Below are positions 1 to 10,392 of a stretch of 64,000 bases of DNA, one piece after another. The notes under the pieces are model-generated. The model did no database searches and was not told where the DNA came from. It worked only from the letters and a program-made list of their open reading frames with translations. The stretch is from Tribonema minus (lineage: Eukaryota; Sar; Xanthophyceae; Tribonematales; Tribonemataceae): NCBI GenBank assembly GCA_017506865.1, contig JAFCMP010000086.1, positions 1 to 64,000 on the forward strand. Reading direction: 5' to 3'. A program made the translations under genes and the position numbers. The stretch's first letter is position 1. Every line of letters begins with the position of its first letter.

Positions 1-576
1 ACCCTAACCCTTAACCCTAACCCTACCCCTAACCCTAACCCTAACCCTAACCCTAACCTAACCCTAACCCTAACCCTAACCCTAACCCTAACCCTAACCC
101 TAACCCTAACCCTAACCCTAACCCTAACCCTAACCCTAACCCTAACCCTAACCCTAACCCTAACCCTAACCCTAACCCTAACCCTAACCCTAACCCTAAC
201 CCTAACCCTAACCCTAACCCTAACCCTAACCCTAACCCTAACCCTAACCCTAACCCTAACCCTAACCCTAACCCTAACCCTAACCCTAACCCTAACCCTA
301 ACCCTAACCCTAACCCTACCCCTAAACCCTAACCCTAACCCTAACCCTAACCCTAACCCTAACCCTAACCCTAACCCTAACCCTAACCCTAACCCTAACC
401 CTAACCCAAACCTAACCCTAACCCTAACCCTAACCCTAACCCTAACCCTAACCCTAACCCTAACCCTAACCCTAACCCTAACCCTAACCCTAACCCTAAC
501 CCTAACCTAACCCTAACCCTAACCCTAACCCTAACCCTAACCCTAACCCTAACCCTAACCCCAAACCTAACCCTAA
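1..576 (+). repeat. Terminal telomere repeat array (CCCTAA)n
   Basis: An almost uninterrupted array of CCCTAA, with a few variant units (CCCTACCC, CCCAAACC, CCCCAAACC) at about 20-30, 315-327, 405-412 and 559-566. C-rich strand 5' to 3' at the left edge is the orientation expected of a true chromosome left end. The unit is the TTAGGG type, not the TTTAGGG of most plants or TTTTAGGG of Chlamydomonas. The array stops at 576 and unique sequence follows without any transition zone. Confidence 0.97.
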
Positions 577-1063
577 GGATGTGCCCGTTGAAGTCCTCGT
601 CGCTGAGTATGACGCCGTTGTCGCGAAGTTGCCTTCTGATGTACTCGAGGCCCATGATGTAGCTGTCTGGGTCTTGTTCTGGAATCATGAGGCTTTCGGT
701 GAAGAGCCGCCTGAGCTCTTGTTTGCGGGAGGTTGACTTCGTCTCGTACTTATTGGTGAGACAAGACCAGGCCCGTGCTGCGCGATCAGCCCCTGGAGAA
801 ACTCTCTCGACAAGGAAGTATGACTCGTGAAGGCAGCACATGGCCAGTTCTGCGTACGCTTGCTTATCCAGTTTGCTGCCCTCGGCCTTGGCTTCATCGC
901 GCAAGGCGGCGAGGGAATCTGCGTCCAGTGTCTTCAACACGGCGTCGGTCCCTATCAACTCTGCTCGGGCACGGAACTTGCCGTGCCATTGTCTCCAGCT
1001 TTCTTGCTTGCCGTCGAAAATCGGCAGCCGAAGGACGTCCCTAGACCCTATCGGTGTGACCAT
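577..1063 (-). pseudogene. Copia-type retrotransposon gag fragment truncated by the telomere
   Basis: On the minus strand an ATG at 1063-1061 opens about 160 residues matching the UBN2/gag-polypeptide domain of Copia LTR retrotransposons: an N-terminal FDGKQESWRQWHGKF segment (the 'F-G-x-N-Y-x-x-W' region of the family), a central AWSCLTNKYE motif, and the QELRRLFTESLMIPEQD and SYIMGLEYIRRQL segments. The reading frame then runs straight into the telomere repeats at 576, giving a meaningless RVRV/GLGL tail. The element's remaining gag, protease, integrase and RT are absent, so this is a chromosome-end remnant. The frame is also open upstream to 1231 but the protein similarity starts near 1063. 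Family assignment rests on pattern recognition of the domain. Confidence 0.75.
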
Positions 1064-1675
1064 GTTGGCAAGTAGGATGCTTGGAACAAGTCCGGAGAGG
1101 AGACAGAGTGCAGACTGGAGAGAAGTCTGGTATGCTGTAAAGCGCAAAGTGAATATTAAGCAAGCACAGGTCCAGGCTGCTTCCACCGAGAAGGTGCGAA
1201 TAAGGCACAATCGTATAAGTGCATAAAGCACGGTGGAACCTATAAAGTACGGTGCAACCAGTCATACCCCGGGGCAACCAGTCATACCTCGGGGTGACTG
1301 AGCAGACACAGAAAGCCTGCAATTCCAACACGGTCCTCCAGCCGGAGTCTCTCCTGCCTTGCTACCTGGCTTGGCATCTAGTCATGGAGCTCTAGCTGAG
1401 TCGTCATTTCCGACAGACTTCACTACAAGACCATGGTATGGCCTCAAGGTCAGCTATATCGATCATATGCTGCAATGCTTTTCGCTGTGTCACACTTGGC
1501 GTTTGTCACACTCTGCGTCGTATACCAACAGAATGCCATTCCTCATGGCTGCGAGACTGCGCATGCTCCTGGTGTGCTAGTATGCACTGCACAAATAAAA
1601 CAACTCTGATGTATGTCAGCAACAAGCAAGCAATGTCATGCAATGTGGAGTGCTGTGAGCATCAATTATTGCTTT
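1064..1675. other. Subtelomeric stretch without recognised gene
   Basis: This lies upstream of the Copia gag fragment and may hold its leader or LTR. A short local repeat is visible at 1255-1295, where 'caaccagtcatacc-cggggc/t' occurs twice. I see no credible coding exon. Confidence 0.5.
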
Positions 1676-2592
1676 GCTAACCCCAACTCTAACCCTCACC
1701 CAAACATTACCCTTATCGTACGAGGCAGTGGCATACAAGCAGTGCTCGTGCAATCAACATGCGAAGCTGCTAGTGCCAGTATCCTTCTCATACTCTTGGC
1801 TTGTGCTTTTCAACAATCACTACGTCAACTGATGGCTGCCTTCACAGGTTCGCATTGCAGCTCTGGCATTGGTCCACAATGTGTGATATCACTACTTCCA
1901 TTGGCCTCCAGTACTCCATGATGCTATGTCAACTGCACCACATACTGCAACAACGATGTGCACAAGCATCTCACCGCTGGCTGACCAACCCAGAGGTGAG
2001 CTACCACATGCAGCGGACTATACTGCACGAATGCTGTCAGCTGCCTGCATGCAATGCCTGAGTTAACTTAAAGCAGAGGGGCTCTGCGCATACTAATATA
2101 AAACTGTCAACTTCAATGTGCACATTGCATGAGCATTGCCTGACAGCACTATAGAGCTCACATACAGGCAGCGCTGACCTGCTGCGCCGCCTCAGGCATT
2201 AGGTCTGAATGGTGAGCATGTAGATACCATCTATAGGTAAATGAGCAGCATGTGCTTCGTGTCTGCCATGAACAAACACGGAGCTGTAAGTAACAATACC
2301 ACGTTACATGTGCACATTACATGCGTATTAGCTCATGGCACAGGTGTCTTGCTGATCTACACAGCGCTGACCTGCTCAACTCTGCAATTTTCTGAATCCC
2401 TGACCTACTAGTAACTGTAAACCAAACCCTAATTGCAATCTATCCACTGCATGCTATCCACCGTATGCGCGAAATCGATGATTGTCCTGGTAGACAAGAC
2501 TCGTCAACTTTGGCGGGTCACGTCTACTCAACCTAACAATGCGATTGAGTGTGTAGTGCATCGAGACATGCATGCAATATAAGGACATTTGT
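1676..2592. repeat. Subtelomeric direct repeat, copy A
   Basis: About 0.9 kb that recurs at 2923-3789 in the same orientation. Both copies begin with degenerate telomere-like units (CTAACCCCAACTCTAACCC here), carry 'aggcagtggcatacaa' near their start, 'aggtgagctaccacatgcagcgg' in the middle and 'gacatgcatgca...ataaggaca' at the end. Short open frames inside (1801-2061) are also present in the second copy but have many differences and no recognisable domain. Confidence 0.85.
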
Positions 2593-2922
2593 TACGGATT
2601 GTACATTGTGGTATCCGTGTCTGATGATGCCATTATTAGGGCATACCCCTGATATGTCGGTTGATGATGCAGGGTTTCATACAAGTTACTCCGGAGTCAG
2701 ATCCCCTGGATTGTGCCGAGGGTCCAATTGCAACTTGCCAAAAAGGCAGCTGCAAAATCACTCTCAATCTCTCTATCTCTCCCTCCTGGCACAAGACAGC
2801 TATAGCTGAGGACACCCCCACCTCCACAGGTCTCCACCAACAACAAGGTAAGTTAGCATGCTGTAGCACACTGCTGAGCTCTCCTAAAACACATTGTGAA
2901 AAGGAAGGTGTGATTGCTTCCT

Positions 2923-3789
2923 AGCCCTAACCCTGACCCTAACCCAAACATGGCCCTTATCCTACCAGGCAGTGGCATACAAACAGTGCTCGTGCAATCA
3001 ACATCCGAAACCGCTAGTGCCAGTACGCGTCTTATACTCTTGGCCTGTGCTTTTCAATGATCACTACGTCAACTGATCGCTGCCTTCACAGGTTAGCCTT
3101 GCAGCTTAGGCATTGGTGCACAATGTGCGACATCACTGCTTCCATTGGCCTCCAGTACTCCATGATGCTATGTCACCTGCGCCGCATACTGCAACAACGA
3201 CATAGGCGAGCATCTCACCGCTGCCGGACCAACCCAGAGGTGAGCTACCACATGCAGCGGTCTACACTCCACAAATGTTACCAGCTGCCTGCATGCAATG
3301 CCTGAGTTAACTTAAAGCAGAGGGGCTCTGCGCATACTAATATAAAAATGTCAACTTCAATGTGCACATTGCATGAGCATTGCCTGACAACACTATGCAG
3401 CTGACATACAGGCAGCGCTGACCTGCTACGCCGCCTCAGCCATTAGGTCTAGACGGTGAGCATGTGAGTACCGTGCATACGTAAATGAGTAGCATGTGCC
3501 TCGTGTTTGCCATGACATGCGTATTAGCTCATGACACAGGTGTCTGACTCATCTACACAGTGCTGACCTGCTCAATCCTGCTGTTTTCTGAATCCCTGAC
3601 CTACTAGTAACTGTAAACCTAACCCTAATTGCAATCTATCCACTGCATGCTATCCACCGAATGCGCGAAATTGAAGATTGACCTGGTAGACAAGACTCGA
3701 CAACTTTGGCCAGTCTTGCCTACTCCACCTAACAATGCGACGAATGAGTGTGTAGTGCATCAGGACATGCATGCAGCATAAGGACATTG
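2923..3789. repeat. Subtelomeric direct repeat, copy B
   Basis: Second copy of the 1676-2592 unit, offset about 1.25 kb, with scattered substitutions and a deletion of roughly 50 bp around 3510 relative to copy A. The 330 bp between the copies is unrelated to either. Confidence 0.85.
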
Positions 3790-4968
3790 CGAAGAGGAAA
3801 GTGTAGTTACAAAATGCGTTTGCACAAAAATACTCAGTGTATGGGCTGCCTGCATGGATCGTCTATGCTGCTGCATAGCATTCTCTAATACCATCACGCT
3901 GCACTACATGAATGCTGCCAGCAGCCTGCAAGCAATGCCGTAGTTCACTGAAAGCAGATGGAGGATGATAATATGAAATTGTGATCTTCAATGTAAACAG
4001 TACATGAGGATTACCGAAACCTATGATTATAACCCTAGCCGCACCTACAGTCCTTGCCCTAACTCTCCGCACTACACATTCCATTTGCAGCCCTGCGGTC
4101 AATGCAGGCAATACATCGGCGCTAGCACACTCTGGTCGACCATGACTCTCAACATTCAACACCACGTGTCCCCGCCCCGCGTGCGTGTGACACTGTGTGC
4201 AGCGAGGACATAACCGGGACCCACCTGCTGCACCGTCTACTCCTTGCGGGACCCACCAGAAGTGTTGAGCTCACCGCAGTGCCTGCCAGCGCTGCTGCTG
4301 TGGTGACAGCCGCGACATGGCCCCCATTGCCCTCCCCTCCTCCCCACCCCGACAGCCCCGACATGGCCTCCATTGCCCCCCCCCTCCTCCCCACCCCACG
4401 TTTAGCAGCCCCGATATGGCCCCCATTAAATGGCCCTGCCAACCAGCCGCAGCCTAGGCTGTTGCGTGCTCTGCTGCATGGGCCTCGACCCACTACACCT
4501 GCAGCGTTTCTGCATATCTGTTGCGTTCCGCGTGAATGTATGCTGTTACCCATATGGTCTGCGGTCCCCCTCTCTCTTTCATGTCCCCCTTCACCGTCAC
4601 GGTGCTGCGCCGTACCTGTGCAGTCATGTTCTACGTCATCATTGCATGAACATCCGCATGCGTGCATCTCTGCCTCTTGGTGCTTTGCGTCGAGTCGCCG
4701 TACCCCGCTCGGTGCTATGCCCACAACGGTTACCCACAATGATGCACTGCCTCAAACCCTGCTTGATTGACCGAAGGTTATGACCCCTCATCAACACCCC
4801 GAATTGACACATTTCACCATGGCTTGCCCTACTTGCATTAGGGTTTCATGGTATGACGCACGCCGTCGTAGATCATTCCCTTGTCATGAGCACAATTTAA
4901 CAACAAAACCTGTACTCATCTTGAATGATGCAGCCAATTCTGAGCGGAGCAATGCCTGACTATACTTG
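3790..4968. other. Non-coding flank left of the LTR retrotransposon
   Basis: No gene recognised. A C-rich tandem duplication of about 60 bp lies at 4313-4425 (gacatggcc/tcccattgccc followed by CTCCTCCCCACCCC, twice, plus a partial third). Long open frames on both strands across 4149-4770 are a by-product of this Pro/Gly-coding low-complexity DNA. The last bases, ACTTG at 4964-4968, are the left target-site duplication of the retrotransposon. Confidence 0.6.
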
Positions 4969-5277
4969 TGTCGTAAAGCGGCCCCCTATCTGGCTAGTTC
5001 AACCTAAGGGGGAGTTTCCCCTTGGGTCATACTTCAACTGTGTACGGGAACGCTGTAGGGCTTAGTAATCAGACACGATTTTAACCTTCAACATGGCACA
5101 GCTTCTTCTGCTTCTACCTGTTTAGCCACGCTTGCATATCACGGTGATATTGCACTTGGGGAGGGCGCTCCGGTCCACCTCCCACGGCACCAGGCAGTGG
5201 GCATTTCCGGCTGTTTCAAGTCAAGGTTGAGACTGAGTCTCACACACTTCACCCTCTGTGGTTGACACACCACCACA
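4969..5277 (+). repeat. 5' LTR of the gypsy-type element
   Basis: Starts TGTCGTAAAG and ends ACCACCACA, the usual TG...CA. It matches 17608-17916 over the same 309 bp with five substitutions. The CA end could be shifted by one base because the neighbouring target duplication begins with A. Confidence 0.95.
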
Positions 5278-6004
5278 ATGGCTGATCTCGGCAGGTGCTG
5301 ACCTGTCACGTACAAGTTCGCGTAGTGCTCGGGGCACTGCACGCATGGGAGTGTTCGCTGTTTCCGTCGGCACCTCTGCTGCACGCAACCTGAGGTGGCG
5401 GCTGGGGTTCGGGTTCTGCACCATAAGCTGTGCTGTCTACTGGCGTTCTTTCGGGAGCGGCACTTACAGCACTCGTGAGTCCGGGACTTGGAGGCCAGCC
5501 ACACACGGAGTGCCGGGCAGACAGCAGCTGTAAGCGGCGACAGCGCCATCTCCGTTTTTCGGGCGGATATTTTGCTTGGGTAAGTTGCTGCCGCGCCTGC
5601 GCAGGGCACAGCAGTTGTTTACCTCTTTGTTTGCGATACCTATCGCCTGTGTTGGTTCACGAGTCTCTGGCTCGTGTGAACGGCGTGTGCGTGCATCTGA
5701 CTGCACGCCGTGACCGTATCCTTTTTATTGCGGGCGGAGCAAATCTTTCCGTATTTGCGTAAGTTTGACAGACACTGCTCTTCACGTTCGCGTAGCTTTG
5801 CGTTCTTGCTACATTGCTCTCTACTGGCTCGTTCACTTCGTTTGGGTGTGCTACTTCTGCTGTTTCGTCTAGCGTCAATTACATTGACGCTGGGGGGGAG
5901 AACTCGAACAGCAGTCGGCACTGAACAAGCAAGGTTCAGCAAGTAAGGAGTGTACTGAATATTTTTCAATAAATTTTTCAAATGATTTTCATGAAGTAGT
6001 CAAT
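5278..6004 (+). other. Retrotransposon leader with probable primer-binding site
   Basis: Directly after the LTR comes aTGGCTGATCTCGGCAGG, where TGG can pair with a tRNA 3' CCA end; this is the expected primer-binding site position, though I cannot name the tRNA. About 0.7 kb of untranslated leader follows, becoming AT-rich (tcaataaatttttcaaatg) just before the gag ATG at 6005. Open frames inside it have no recognisable content. Confidence 0.6.
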
Positions 6005-9000
6005 ATGTCAGACAGCGGAACTAGCTCTCAGACCAGCACGGCTCATGGTGTGCATAGGGCACCAGAGAGGGTGGGCTCGTTCACCACATCTGTGAATTCA
6101 AGCCGTAGGGCGAAAATTGAGGCGCTGGTGGAAACAGTACCTCTGCAAGGCAGGACCATTCATAAGGAAGGTGACCCACTGACAGTAGCACTGACGCAGA
6201 TTGAGAAGCGCAATGTGGCAGCTCTTTGGCACCGCTACCCAGAGGGGTTCTTGCAGGCGCGCAGCGCACTTAAGCGTATGCGCGAGGAAGATGTCTGGCT
6301 GGTTAACCAGAGATCTGAAGTCCGGGCAGACGAGGAGCCCCCCACCGGTGAGCTAGTATTGGTGTGGTTGGAGCGTGATAAAAAATGCATTGCCCGTGTA
6401 GGGGTGGTGGTCAAGCATGATGACAAAACGTTTGCGACGCGGCTGCAGCGTGACTATGCGCGCGGAGATGATGAGCCCGCGCAATGGGAAGTTGAGCTGG
6501 TGGGGGGTATAGAGCCAAATTATGTGAGGTGGAGGCCGTCTGGGTATGAGTTGGCCATTCTGCACCCAGCGAATCCGAAGGGTGCAGGTGCGAATAGGGA
6601 AGGACGACCGGACCAAGCCGTGATTGTGCAGGTTGCGCCGGCCTGGTGCCAGCCGTTGGGCCGTTTCCCTAGAGCTCATGCCATCACTGACCACATTGTT
6701 GTACGGACACTGGTGAACCCTACAGTGATGCAGGTCGCGGCTCACACTCTGACTCCTTGCATTCTCCCACAGAGTACCCCTATGAGGGCCAAGATAGGCA
6801 GGGCGTGGCGCACATGTGTCATGGTGCAGGATTTTGTGGGCACTGACACTCATGTGCTTGACAGGAATGTGTTTGACCCCTTGTTGCTTGTGCGGGGCGA
6901 TGACACGGGAGAAGACTTTTATTTGCCTGCGTCGTGGACCAGATTGCAAGTTGCTAGACCCTACTGGGTGCAGCCGTTGGCCCCTGCGGAGCCGCTGGCT
7001 GACGCTGCCAACTGGGCGCGAGTAGAGGGCCCATTAGCTGCTGACTGCCTTGATCCTGACAAGGGCCCTGTACTGACGGTGCCTCTCTCTGTGCCCACCG
7101 CAGGCCTTGAGTTCACTATGCCAAGAGATGCCATAACTGACCGCTGTGTAGACCGCACTCTTGCTCAACTCGTCCGCCAAATGAGGGGTAACCTCAATGA
7201 CCCCATAGCTGTGAATGAGCTGCATACGTGGCGCAAGCAGGCTCACCAGTTGCAGCTGCAGCAACAGGGTTTGCCGCTGCAGCAGCAGCAGCAGCAGCCA
7301 CCGCAGCAGCAGCAGCAGCCGCAGTTGCCGCCGCCGACGCCGCAGCAGCAGCAGCAGCCGCCGCCGCCGCAGCAGCAGCAGCAGTTGCCGCCGCCGCCGC
7401 AGCAGCAGCAGCAGCAGCTGCCGCCGCAGCAGCAGCAGCAGCAGCAGCAGCAGCCGCCGCCGCCGCAGCAGCAGCAGCAGCAGCCTCAGGGTCAATGGCA
7501 GTTGTCAGAGCGGTGGCAACAACACCGGCAGCAGCAGACGGAGGACGCACAGCCGCCGCCGCCGCCGCAGCAGCAGCAGCAGCAGCAGCAGCTGGCGCCG
7601 TCGCCGCCGCCGCTGCAGCAGCTGCCAGTGGCACCGTCGCCGCAGCAGCAGCAGCAGCAGCCGCCGCCGCCGCCTCCGCCGCCGCAGCAGCCGACGGAGG
7701 GTGACGACCTGCAAGTGATCACCAGGCAAGAGGCAGAGTTGGCAGCCCAGCAACGCTCGGCTGCCTTGCGTGCGATGGCTCCTCGGGCGCTCAAAGGTGT
7801 CTCACATGAAACGCTCTATTTTTTGGATGACCCCCCGGAGGCAGGTTTGGAGTACCGAGGGGTGGACAACAAGGCCATCAGCCATGAGGTCATTACGTGC
7901 ATGATGCAGGAGTGGTTGGACTCGCTTGCAGCGCGTGTGTCATTTGAAGGGGTGCAGTCGATCCCCGATCCCAACTCGGACCTGCGCACTTGTCCGTCAT
8001 ATGTCGCTTTGATGCTGCAATACTGCTTGTCCGCCGAGCTGCGTAGGAGCATTAAGGCGTTCCTGCATGAACATAGGGGCGCTAATGGTGACCTGTCAGG
8101 CAGGCAGATCAGGGCGTTGCATGCTCACCTCAACCGCGAGTACAGTGAGTCAATGCAGCGTAGCAAGGCAGACACAAGGTTGGAGCAGCTGCGCCTGAAG
8201 CCGGGAGTGAGCATCCAGGTATTTTTGTTGGACTTTGAGAAAGTGCTGCGATACACATTGTACCGGTTGGAGTTGGGAGAGAAGGTGTTCAGAGACAGGT
8301 TTGTCAGAAGGCTCATTGACACTCTGGCAAGATCCAAAGACGTGAAGGCCCGAGTTGAAAAGTTCTTGGAGGCACTGGTAGAGTTCAGGGTGGTGCTCGA
8401 GCGCCAAGGGACGGATCAACTGGACATGGCGTCGGTAAGGCTGAAACTGCAGCAGGCAGAGAGTGTAGTGGCTGCAACGAAGGGCATGTCAGTGCGAGCA
8501 TGCTTGGCGGCAGTGGTGAGTAAGAAGTCTGAGAAGCGGGGGGGCTCGACATATGCGTTTGGTGGTGGCGGGTCAGAATCTGAGTCGGAAAACTCTGAGG
8601 GCGGCGCTTCTGGGGCTGACGTTCTTGCCACGCAGGGCGGCAGCGGCGCTGTGCCCAACACTCGGGCTACTGACACTAACGCTGAAACTCCGTGGAATGC
8701 AGCGCTGGACAGGTTCAGCTCCCATCTTCAACAGCATGCCAGTGACATGAACCAGCGTTTTGACTCACTTATCCGCGCAATGAGTCAACGTCACGGTGCT
8801 CCTCTGCAGACCGCACCTCACAGGCAGCTCTACTACCCTGGTGGCAACCGCCAGGGCCCGCCCAATTACGGCAGGCAGGGCTGGGGCGCCGCGCCCAACA
8901 TCGGGGGCAACTTCAACTCCAGGCCAAACGGGGGGTTGATCTCCAATACCGGGGGGGGGGGGCGTGTCGCTAACAGCTTCCCCCTTGATCCCTCCAGTCT

Positions 9001-9523
9001 CTCCCCTGAGTTGGTGCAGGCTGTGCTGGCAATTGTACACGGCGAGCGGCCAGGCCCCACTGCGCCCAGTGGCACGTGGTCCACTGCGTTTGGCGTGGGG
9101 GCGGACAACGAGGCAGAGTACTCCTTCTCGGCGCGCACCTACTTCGCGTGGGATCCCTCAGCAGGCCGGGTGTGTCTGAGCTGCGACCCCGACAAGTTCG
9201 CTGAGTGTTGCTGCTTCGTCGCGGACGATGAGGTAGCGGATGTAAGAAGTCTGGTCTGCGTGGCAGGTGCTGATGCTGGTGGTCAAATTGTCAGGGTGGC
9301 CCCAGTGGTGCTCATGGTAGAGGCTCAGATTCACAATGTCATGCCTGCAGTGGTTTATCTGGATTCGTGCGCAGGCTGCGATGTGATGCAGTTCAGGGCG
9401 TACTGCCTTCTGTTGCGTAAGCTGAGAGACAGGGCAGAGACGGCGCAGCAGGCAGTGCGTTTGGAGCAGTCCCAGCGCCAGCCCACATTAAGGCGATTCG
9501 TGGGGTTGGCAGGCACCTGGTAG
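6005..9523 (+). pseudogene. Retrotransposon gag and start of aspartic protease
   Basis: An open frame of 1,172 codons from the first ATG after the leader. Residues 1-400 are an N-terminal region without recognised domain. About 415-565 is an extreme Gln/Pro tract made of CAG and CCG codon runs (7248-7698). Residues 590-830 look like a gypsy capsid region (helical, with LDFEKVLRYTLYRLE). About 860-1030 is Gly/Ser/Asn-rich linker. Near 1115-1125 the sequence VVYLDSCAGCDVM resembles the retropepsin active site (normally D-S/T-G-A); the Gly is replaced by Cys here. No CCHC zinc knuckle is visible. The frame ends in TAG at 9521 just inside the protease, and the rest continues in another frame, so one frameshift separates them. 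Confidence 0.8.
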
Positions 9524-9525
9524 CA

Positions 9526-10392
9526 GTGATGTTTATGGTGACTGTGCAGGTGGAGATTGCGGGCGTCTCAGCGCAAGTTGACTTCCATGTGAGCAACCAA
9601 ATCGACCCTCAGTTCCTGCTCAGCTACAGCACCATTGCGCGTATGCGGTTGGACATGCTCACGAGTCGCTCGCCTGCCATGATACAGCATCCTGACTTCC
9701 CTAACAAAGCAGTCAAGTCGCTGACCCCTGATGAGGTAGCAGCCAAGCGTGACCAATGGCGTAGCGCACGCAATGCTGGCAACCAACAGGGAGTACAGTC
9801 AGCGGAAGTTGCAGTTGACCTAGGCTCGGTGTTGAAGTTTGAGTATGGGTCGCTGCCCGCGGAGCTGTCGGAGGAGCGTGCGGAGAATGGTGAGCCTGGC
9901 CCGAAGTTTGTGTTGAGCAAGGGCACGCAGCAAATGCAACCACCTATTGACCTTGACAGTGTTGATGATGAGAGGGTGATCAGTGTGGATGATCTGCCGA
10001 AAGCGGGATGGGAGGTAGACGTGCAGCACAGGCGCTGGCACAACGGGGAGACGAGTGAGGTAATGTTGGTCAGCTCAGAGTCGATTGACAGTGCCTCAGA
10101 GGATGGAGAGCTGGCTGACAGGTATGTGAAGGAGACGGACTGGACAGAGATGTCAGGTGATGATTCAGCAGATGACAGTGACATGGAGCCCGATGCTGCG
10201 CGCACTCGATCCTGTGATGAGACAGTTGAAGTTGAAGTTGACGTGGCACTTGCTGAGCTTGATGCAGATAGGCGCTCAGGGTGCTACGACAAGGGGGGGG
10301 GTCAACTTGGGCAGTGCAAGATTGGCACCCAGACAGGTGGGCAGCAATTTCACCAGTGGAGCGCGGTGAGTACCCGAACGTTGAGCACATGA
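9526..10392 (+). pseudogene. Protease C-terminal part and acidic linker of the polyprotein
   Basis: A 288-codon frame beginning right after the gag stop. VEIAGVSAQVDFHVSNQ followed by the hydrophobic FLLSYSTIARMRLDML resembles the second half of a retropepsin. The rest is a Ser/Asp/Glu-rich linker. It overlaps the methyltransferase frame by about 110 bp; the frame change falls at or near the G-run at 10292-10300, a typical place for a one-base slippage or homopolymer error. Confidence 0.65.

Noticed and set aside
1..576. CRISPR-like or satellite array
   Set aside because: The 6-bp unit without spacers, at the sequence edge and in C-rich orientation, is a telomere.
4149..4770. Overlapping 190-codon frames on both strands (Pro-rich and Gly-rich)
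   Set aside because: They arise from a C-rich tandem duplication; there is no domain, splice context or conserved start.
7194..7794. Several long open frames on both strands over the CAG/CCG region (poly-Ala, poly-Ser/Arg, poly-Leu proteins)
   Set aside because: They are alternative readings of the trinucleotide repeats that encode the Gln/Pro tract of the retrotransposon gag; the gag frame extends far beyond the repeat on both sides.
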